Shown here: in pieces, positions 9,427 to 15,973 of the stretch
How positions within the stretch are numbered: the stretch's first letter is position 1
How the letters are laid out: each line of letters opens with the position of its first letter
Assembly (NCBI GenBank): GCA_022376515.1
Contig: WTXI01000555.1
Location: 1-15,973, forward strand
Reading direction: 5' to 3'
Source of the DNA: Lactifluus volemus
Taxonomy: Eukaryota; Basidiomycota; Agaricomycetes; Russulales; Russulaceae
DNA: 15,973 nucleotides
Program-made: the position numbers and the translations under genes
The notes under the pieces: generated by a model
The model's input: the letters and a program-made list of their open reading frames with translations, nothing else
Told to the model about the DNA's origin: nothing
The model's database searches: none

Positions 9427-12178
9427 ATGGCGAGTGAATCCAAGAGGAGCTTCAGGCTCTACAAGATTTAGGGAACTATTCTATGAGCATGAACATGATA
9501 TACGATCGATGCAACCAGGAGAGATGGACGCTTTGCTTCAAGTGTGTCGCAAACACTTTCACTAACATCCTCCACTCATCGTTTATTACAGAAGCTGTCC
9601 GAGCCATAGCAGAGTCCTTCGAAGCCGTTACATCTCCAGATACGTTTGAGATCCTGTATTCTTTTCTCAAATGCGTCGATGTCGTGCCCGGTGTCTTGAT
9701 GAACAAACTACTCGACGTTATCATGTCTGGCTTTGCTACGGAGGTGGATGCTGCGCGCACGACATCGAAGACCAGCAGACGTGCACTGCCATAAAATACC
9801 GATTGAGATGTATGCCTTCTTTCTCAACTGGTCGACCCGCTCAGTGGAGAAGGTCAACATACCCGACGAGGATGCGTCCGCTGCCGCGGGACCCGCAAAG
9901 TCTCGGAAGGGACGAGGTGGAAAGGCAAACGAGAGTTGCTTCCAAGAACAAGGCAGCCGAATGGTCATGGAAAGACCAAATCGTGCCTATTCTTACGTTG
10001 ACCGCCAAGGTTTTGAAGTTGAAGACATCCAAGATTTGGACTATGAGCGGGGAGAGGGATATTTTTATCGGGTGTGTCATTTCCTCACAAGGTCACTGTA
10101 TCAGTTTCGCTTACTATAGGGAAAAACGTCCCTTGCTCGGTAGGTGTCTCACTGCGCCTGCGTACCATGTCACGGAGAATGAGCAGTACATGAAATCCCA
10201 GCCTATCAAGCTTGGGTCTATAAACTCATCTGTCTCGCGGCGGCCAAACATCACGGGCATGGACCTGCCGCACAGACCGCGATCATGCAATCCTTCCATG
10301 ACTACGAGCACCTCTCCGAACCCATGGCAGAGTGTCTTAACGTGCTGTTGAAGGAATTCGACCATGCACAACTCAGCGAGGAGATCCTCCACGAGATCGC
10401 TGGGAAGAATTCGATGCGGAAGATACCAAGGGACCAAGGAACGTTTCTAGGTTCCTCACGGAATTCGCAGAGTGGGCACCGCGAGCAGTCCTCAAGCAGA
10501 CTTGCTGCTCTCGCACTTGGACTCAGAGGTGCATTTTCTTACACACACACTTTTTTTCGACTGTCTGCGGGACCTTACGTTACATAAACACAGTCTTATC
10601 CGATGTGCATGGCGATCGTCGAAATCATCGGCTGTCTCATCGGCTTGCTCGGAAGACCTCACGAGCGACGCGCATTAGACACAGAAACAGCTCAACGATC
10701 TCTACGATCTGCTCCTCGAGCGCACTCTCAACCTTTCCTCCTACGTGCGCTCCAAAGTGTTCACCGTCCTCAGCCGACTCTGCGACCTGCCCGTGAAATT
10801 TCCCAAACTGCGTCTCGACATCACGTGTGCGGCGGTGTCCGCGCTCGAGGACAAGGTGGCGGGCGTGCGCAGGATCACGATTTGGTTGATCGTCAAGCTG
10901 ATGGTGACGCATCCGTACGGATTGACGCACGGCGGCTTGCTCGGGATGAAGGAGTGGGAAGATCAGTACCGTGAAGTGGTGAAGGAGTTGCAGAAAATGG
11001 AAAAGGTGACACCCTATCTGGAAATGCGGGAGAAGCGGGGATGAATTCTACGGCTCGGCTCGTAAAGAAGCGATCGCGGTAAATGCCGTCCCCTCAAACA
11101 ACGAGCTTGTTGCTGATTTGTCGTTGAACAGACGAGGTCGACAGTATCATGGACGAGGACGAACCAGAGTCCTCCAGAGCCGAGGATGGCGGCGAGACCG
11201 CCTTGACATGGTCTTCCGCAAACTGCAAGAAGCTATTGAGCACCCGTGTCGCTCACGCGAGCGGTTTGCGCTCTCCGAACAAGCCATCAGCACCCCCTAT
11301 GCGCTCGGAGTCCAGCCGAAGTGCTGAGCAATACGCTTATCAAGATCCTATCGCACGCGTTCTGCTGGCAAGAGAGACCAATACCCTCTGCTGCCGAAGA
11401 ACAGGCGTCGTTTGCGGTACCGGATGAGGATGCGATGGAGGAGGATCCACCACCGAGCGCACAGGCGTTGATCTCAACCGTGCCTGGATCGACGCAGGGA
11501 GCTTTAACAGGGAACACCGCGAAGAAGAGCGATGACACTGGGGACGCATTCGAGCTGAGCCAGCTGCTGTTTGTAGTGGGCCACGTCGCGGTCAAGCACA
11601 TTGTCTACTTGGAACTCATCCAACGCGAGTGGAAGCGCCAGAAACAGGAAAAGGAACTAGGTATGTGTCTTCTTACGTGCATGAACGGCTCCCTTTTTTT
11701 TGCTTCTTCTCACGTTCTTATAGCTGAGAAGCTCGCAAGGGGTACCGGAAGCGATGCTGCGAGTAAGGATGGGGAGGAGCTTGACCAGGTTGCTGGAAAT
11801 GCGGAGGATGAGATCAGCGACCGCATAGCTACTGTGCGGAGTTCTTGTACGGCCCCGATTCGCTCCTTGCACTATATGGGTCTCTACTGGTCCGTATATG
11901 CGGTCGGCCCAACCAATTCAAGGTTCGTAAATCTCTAACATTTCGCCGCTCAGCACCAACCAAAATATTTTGAACAGAACACGACGCTGCGGGTGGTGGC
12001 GACGCTCTCGTTTAACAAGTTCCTCTGCGTGAGCTCGCAATTCTGCGACGCCAACCATTACCTGCTCTTCCGCATCCTGGAGATGTCGAGAGACTCGAAC
12101 ATCCGGAGTAACATTGCGATCGCCCTCGGTGATGTCGCGGTCTCCTTCAGCACGATCGTCGATGAGAACAGCGATGAG
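9427..12178 (+). pseudogene. Condensin complex subunit 1 copy: frameshifted, internally deleted, 3' truncated
   Basis: Condensin subunit 1 (HEAT-repeat, CND1/YCS4/CAP-D2 family) is an essential non-SMC condensin component that acts on chromosomes in mitosis. Recognisable segments run in order: IQEELQALQDLGNYS, FEILYSFLKCVDVVPG, HKIPIEMYAFFLNW, EWSWKDQIVPILTL, AYHVTENEQYMKSQP, EHLSEPMAECLNVLL, LYDLLLERTLNLSSYVRSKV, RRITIWLIVKLMVTHPYGL, MVFRKLQEAIEHP, FELSQLLFVVGHVAVKH, DQVAGNAEDEISDRI, NKFLCVSSQFCDANHYLLF and SNIAIALGDVAVSF. Introns seen: 9542-9591, 10072-10119, 10529-10593, 11079-11131, 11661-11723 and 11923-11977. At least eight frameshifts occur (for example near 9478, 9760, 9790, 9925, 10640, 11327 and 11838). 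About 300 central codons expected in fungal homologues are absent at about 11195-11205. Homology ends at DENSDE (12178), where a repeat starts; the C-terminal third is missing. Confidence 0.82.
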
Positions 12179-12182
12179 TAGT

Positions 12183-12430
12183 TGTACAGTACCAGATCGG
12201 AAAACATGTGCCCACTCAACTCACATGGGGACAACTTACTTACATGTTCACTTGCGTGTTCATCCTGTATACCCAGGCTGTGACAGTATTTTGGGCGTGA
12301 AACGTGAACGCGTGAACCTTGGCGTGAACTCTCAACGAACTGAGCCAAGTTTGGAGGCTAGCCAGTTTAGGAACAGCTCGCGGCCCGGACAAAAACTTTC
12401 AACGACAGCCTCACGCAGTCCTATCCTCAT
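12183..12430 (+). repeat. Dispersed repeat, copy B, at the condensin breakpoint
   Basis: This shares three ordered blocks with copy A: CATCCTGTATACCCAGGCTG (within 12251-12288), GGAGGCTAGCCAGTTTA (about 12353-12369) and CGGACAAAAACTT (within 12386-12423). Between them it carries several GTGAA(C/A) units (about 12296-12330), including an ACGCGT. It begins just after the last condensin codon that can be aligned (12178) and ends before the polymerase-like fragment. Exact termini and target-site duplications could not be defined. Confidence 0.65.
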
Positions 12431-12469
12431 CTCCTCCATCCTCCAGTTTCTTCGAGTACATCCATACTA

Positions 12470-12960
12470 TTAAAGGCATCACGCATCGCTATCTCAAGCC
12501 ATACATGCGAGTCTCCAAATCGATGTTTTACGACCTCTCCAGGCTGGATTGCATATAACGACAAGGTGATCCGCCTCCACCGAATGTCAAGCTTCCGACT
12601 TTTGGTCTCTCGCCCAATAGTGGCTCTCACCCAGTCTCAACACTTCTCACCACTGAGATGTGCTCAGGTGTGCTTGCATCGTTCTGCTCTGATAATCTAC
12701 GCCCCGTTGTCTGATATACTAACTGTACTGTTCTTCGCACAGACTATACTCAATGCGCGGGAACTCGAAGCCGAGCTCGAGCTAGTGGTCACGTCATTAT
12801 CCAGAGTGGTCAACTCAAACGAGGGGTACTGCACGATCAGCTCCGTCGATACTAATTTGGCCAGTCCCCGCATCATCGTCGTCTTGTCTCCAACGTCCGC
12901 CAATTTTTTTTGGCTGTCTTTTTCATTTTCATCCGTGCTGAGGATGTGCCTGGAATGTGA
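12470..12960 (+). pseudogene. Probable fragment of an RNA polymerase I/III largest subunit
   Basis: Landmarks appear in the order expected for the largest subunit: KSMFYDLSRL (about 12517-12546), a proline run PPPPNVKLP (about 12572-12600), PVSTLLTTE in the position of the WTGKQ-x-x-STLL region (about 12629-12658), then, after a well-formed intron 12668-12742 with an ACTAAC branch site, SGHVIIQSGQL (12784-12816) and GVLHDQ. A possible RAEDVPG follows near 12940. Spacing between landmarks is shorter than usual and the WTGKQ core is not readable, so the match is tentative. Nothing of the catalytic NADFDGD region is present. It could be a captured gene fragment or the remnant of a decayed copy. 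Confidence 0.38.
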
Positions 12961-13222
12961 TCCCGCAACTTGAACAGAGTTGACGAAATACGAGAACGAA
13001 TGCAAGATTTCGTCGCCACATCACCATTGCGCTACATCGACTGGAACTTGCTCCGCATACAAGCGCGTCAGTTACGTCTGGTACGCTGCATCCTTCTTCC
13101 CTGCTATGTATGCGCATCGTGGTTGATGATACGGCAGAATTTGGCTAGCCCGAGAGCTCGGCTCCCTAGATCTTGCCGCTTGCTTGACACAAGCCGAGTA
13201 ACGCTGACTGGCCCCCATCACC
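12961..13222. other. Unassigned stretch between two fragments
   Basis: A likely intron 3' end (CTTGAACAG, ending at 12977) is followed by readable frames VDEIRERMQDFV or LTKYENECK (about 12978-13020). No family was recognised and no long frame continues. It may be a further exon of the polymerase-like fragment or of the following ORF. Confidence 0.25.
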
Positions 13223-13882
13223 ATGCATCGCCGGATCCCTTCGCGCCAGCGATCGCATCCCTTCAATCGACACTGCGGCGGTCCTATGCGCACCGCAGCA
13301 TCAACGACGGCTTCCCAAGAAGCCGTTAATCGCAACTTTGAGCGACCGAACTTCGATGGCGCCGAAATTGAAATGGAGAAGACGACTCATGTAGATCTGA
13401 CGGCAGAAGGGGACATTTCCATGCTCTCTGTGGAACCATCTGTAGATGGCATATGCAGCGTGGACTCGTTGAATATCGCCTCGCCTTCACGTCCACGCGC
13501 ACGTCCTCACGTTCCGCTCGAATATCGTTCCAAAGCCATGGCCTGCGAACTGGCCGCTGAAGCCTGTCAGCCACCCTTCTTCGACCGCACCAGCACCGAC
13601 AACGACGACGATGGAAGAAATGCGGTAGAGGAATGCACGCTCATCCTTGGAGCAGCCGGGTGGCAATCTGGTTCTGTGTTCACAGGTGACATCGCAATGG
13701 CAGAAAGTGGCGAGTCGAATTCGGCGGCGGAAACTGACAAGCAGCGACAGCGCGTGGCCAAGCGTAGACGGCAGCGAGAGCAACTGAGCATGTTGTCGTC
13801 TGGCTCTGGAAATGGTGACGGTGACGGAACAGGCAATTCGTTACGCTCGTGGAATGGCCCTGCTGGTGGCGCACGCTGTTGA
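13223..13882 (+). CDS. Unrecognised 219-residue ORF, acidic/Ser-rich with a basic stretch
   Basis: No family was recognised. The N-terminal 30 residues are basic. The middle contains EMEKTTHVDLTAEGDISM and STDNDDDGRNAVEECT, and the C-terminal part has a strongly basic run, DKQRQRVAKRRRQREQ, followed by a Gly/Ser-rich tail ending GGARC. Such composition suggests a disordered nuclear protein segment, but this is weak inference. The ATG at 13223 may not be the true start, since splicing from upstream is possible. Codon usage and the long open frame make it more credible than the antisense ORFs across the same bases, one of which spans 13487-13783. Confidence 0.4.
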   Translation: MHRRIPSRQRSHPFNRHCGGPMRTAASTTASQEAVNRNFERPNFDGAEIEMEKTTHVDLTAEGDISMLSVEPSVDGICSVDSLNIASPSRPRARPHVPLEYRSKAMACELAAEACQPPFFDRTSTDNDDDGRNAVEECTLILGAAGWQSGSVFTGDIAMAESGESNSAAETDKQRQRVAKRRRQREQLSMLSSGSGNGDGDGTGNSLRSWNGPAGGARC

Positions 13883-14205
13883 GGGATTATTAATACTTGA
13901 CATGGCCATTATCACTGCAAAGCGAGAAGTTTCAGTTACATTTTTGATCAAGGATTCCGCACAATCTTATCTTATCTTAGTCCAATTTATCGCGTTTCCA
14001 AATACGCCAGCTAATTTTTGATTTTTCTTGTTTCAAGTTCTTGTCCAAGTTATTATGATACATCCATCGCCATCAATCATGCACATTCTTGTTTTACGTA
14101 TCTTCGCAGTGTTCTGTATTGACTGGTGGAATATTTGCAGTTTAGTAACATGACCGGTGAAAAACGGGGAATGTTATGTTCGGATCAGAGCAGGTACAAC
14201 GGGTA
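13883..14205. other. AT-rich convergent intergenic region
   Basis: No gene was seen. The sequence is richer in A and T than its flanks, with short CTTAT repeats near 13967-13978. It separates the plus-strand ORF ending at 13882 from the minus-strand NLR gene ending at about 14206, so it probably holds both 3' ends. Confidence 0.4.
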
Positions 14206-15790
14206 CTATGTCTTCACCAAGGTACATGTATTCGTACCTGTGCCGCGTATGACGTTCTTGGAATCCAATCTTCCAAGCTGCCTCTGGCACCCACCCCCCT
14301 CCCGAGCAAGTCTCTCGCGTCGTTTAGCCCTTCCCTCCTCTCGTTCTTCACCCTGGTATTTCTCTGGTGGGTTATCGTATAAGTACAACAAATCATTCTC
14401 AATAAATAGACTCGAACTGGACGAAGACTCGGATTTACAGTAAACGAAAAAATGGCGTACAACTGATTTGTTCCTATAACCTGTGATCATGTACTGCAGC
14501 CCAATTTCAAGTTGATCCGTGCACAAAATTCGAGAGATCAAGCCGGTTGCCTGTTTGCCTGAAATCCAGACAGTACTAGGTTCAAAATGACACGGCCGGT
14601 GAAGCACAGGGATCCAAAATAGAAGTTCACCGTCCTTCCCACATACCCAACCATCATCATTCATAAAGAATTGGTCCAAAGCATGAATATTTTCCGTTGC
14701 AATCTTCTCCACACGAATTTCACCATCGTACGAGCCTGAGACAAGGTACTCTCCGCATGGTGAGAATGCGACATACTGGATGTCATCTGTGCGTCCAGTA
14801 AATCGGATTGCTCTGACATCTCCGGTTGCGGCATCCCACACCCGAATACTATCGTCGTGCGAGACCGATGCGATGCGACGCCTGTCATGTGAGAATACAA
14901 CAGACGTGACCCATTCGGTATGTCCAGTAAACGGGCCCGCTATGAGCTCTCCTGTTGCGACATCCCACACCTCAAATGTGTTATCGTGCGAGGATGCGAT
15001 GCGCTGTCCATCATGCGAGAGTGCAACACATTTGGCTAAATGTGTGTCTTCAGTGATGGGGCATGCTACGATCTCTCCTGTTGCGGGATGCCACACACAA
15101 ATCTTGTGATCGATCGAGGCCGATGCAATGATCTGCCCGTTGGGCGAGAATGCAACAGATCTGAGCGAATCTGTGGGTGCAGTGAACGGGCCTGCTACGA
15201 CCTCTCCTGTAGTGGCATCCCACACCCGAATCGTGCGATGCGCTGTCCATCAGGAGAGAATGCGACAGAACGGGCCGATTTGGTGTATCCGGTAAATGGA
15301 TCCGTTACGATGTCCCCTGTTGCAGCATCCCACATACGAACTGTGTGATCGCACAGGCCGATGCAGTGCGATGGCCGTCAGGCGATCGTCGACATAATCT
15401 GTGTGTCCAGTAATGGGGCCCGCTTGGAGCTCTCCTGTCGCAGCATCCCACACTCGAATCGAGTGATCGAACGTGGCTGATGCGATGCGGTTCCCGTCAG
15501 GCGAGAATGCAATAGATTTGACCGTTAACTTGTCTCGAGTAACTGGGTGCGCTGTGAACTCTCTCCTGCGGAGGCATCCCACAAACAAATCGGGAAATCT
15601 TCCGAGGCCGATGCGATGCGATTCCCGTCCGGCGAGAATGCAACCGAGCGGACCCAAAATGTGTGTCCAGTAAATGCATCCCACACACGAATAGTGTGAT
15701 CATAAGAGGCCGATGCGATGGGATGTCCGTCAGGCGAGAATGAAATAGAATTGACCGACTCTGTGTGTCCAGTAAATGAAAATTACTCAC
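14206..15790 (-). CDS. WD40 region and cap of a second NLR-like gene (partial)
   Basis: On the minus strand about eight WD40 blades are readable. The uninterrupted part from 15225 down contains [60 protein letters not shown] and [20 protein letters not shown] cap follows with [16 protein letters not shown] (about 14605-14652) and [17 protein letters not shown], matching the cap of the plus-strand NLR. The real C-terminus is probably near 14460; the rest down to 14206 is Ser- and Arg/Glu-rich and may be read-through. Upstream blades (15230-15784) are disrupted by a 27-bp in-frame loss near 15675, a loss of about 22 bp near 15235, and other frame changes around 15360-15400. Units are diverged from one another, unlike the plus-strand array. 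Any NACHT domain would lie beyond 15973. Confidence 0.75.
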
Positions 15791-15973
15791 CACCATTTGC
15801 TAACCAGTCAAATGACCAAGTAAAAGGATCTCTCCGTCGTCGCTTGGATGGCATCCCAACTTGTGTCAGGTAAAGTTGCGCGAGCCCGAGGAGTTTCCTC
15901 TGCCATCTTGGTGGAACAATAGTCGAGGAAAGTAAGCGGGTCATCCGATGGACGTGACCTCCTTTCGGCCTGG
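15785..15973 (-). other. Window edge, upstream of the second WD40 array
   Basis: On the minus strand one frame reads SDDPLTFLDYCSTKMAEE and then SWDAIQATTERSFYL before a stop; another reads PSKRRRRDPFTWSFDWLANG. No family was recognised. A possible 5' splice site GTGAGT lies near 15789-15794 (minus strand). It could be the end of an upstream exon of the NLR gene, a degenerate blade, or unrelated sequence. Confidence 0.2.

Noticed and set aside
12697..13005. 102-codon minus-strand ORF
   Set aside because: The plus strand over the same bases has a well-formed intron with an ACTAAC branch site and polymerase-like landmarks; the antisense frame has no recognisable content.
13072..13335. 87-codon minus-strand ORF
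   Set aside because: It is antisense to the start of the longer plus-strand ORF and has no recognisable motif.

Overview
The window looks like nuclear DNA of an agaricomycete (mushroom-type basidiomycete). Introns are very short (about 48-75 bp) and numerous. A laccase gene with about 17 introns lies beside two STAND/NLR-like genes of the NACHT-WD40 type that is expanded in this group. No RNA gene, CRISPR array or bacterial feature was seen. All assignments come from reading the sequence by eye; no database was searched.

Layout, left to right. (1) 1-418 is the upstream region of a laccase, with a short direct/inverted repeat. (2) 419 to about 2995, plus strand, is a secreted laccase whose four copper-binding motifs and nearly all splice sites survive, but whose frame is broken by several small deletions. 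(3) About 3032-3253 is copy A of a dispersed repeat. (4) 3603-9092, plus strand, is one long NLR-like gene: C2 domain, helical linker, NACHT NTPase, an array of 14 almost identical 43-residue WD40 units, and a C-terminal cap. (5) 9093-9426 is a short promoter-like gap with two MluI cell-cycle boxes. (6) 9427-12178, plus strand, is a condensin subunit 1 (CND1/YCS4 type) gene copy that is frameshifted, appears to lack about 300 central codons, and stops abruptly where copy B of the dispersed repeat begins. (7) About 12470-12960 is a probable fragment of an RNA polymerase largest subunit. (8) 13223-13882 is an unrecognised acidic/basic ORF. (9) 14206 to about 15790, minus strand, is the WD40 part and cap of a second NLR-like gene, convergent to the first.

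The most notable biology is the NLR pair. The plus-strand gene carries a homogenised WD40 array of the kind associated with fungal non-self recognition. Its minus-strand paralogue carries a diverged array. The region also looks like a small collection of gene fragments behind repeat copies (condensin, polymerase).

A strong caution applies throughout. Laccase, NLR and condensin all show frequent one-base losses while splice sites and active-site residues are preserved, and the WD40 array is net short by 57 bases over 13 units. This could be genuine decay, but it could also be uncorrected long-read sequence error. Calls of 'pseudogene' versus 'gene' depend on settling that.
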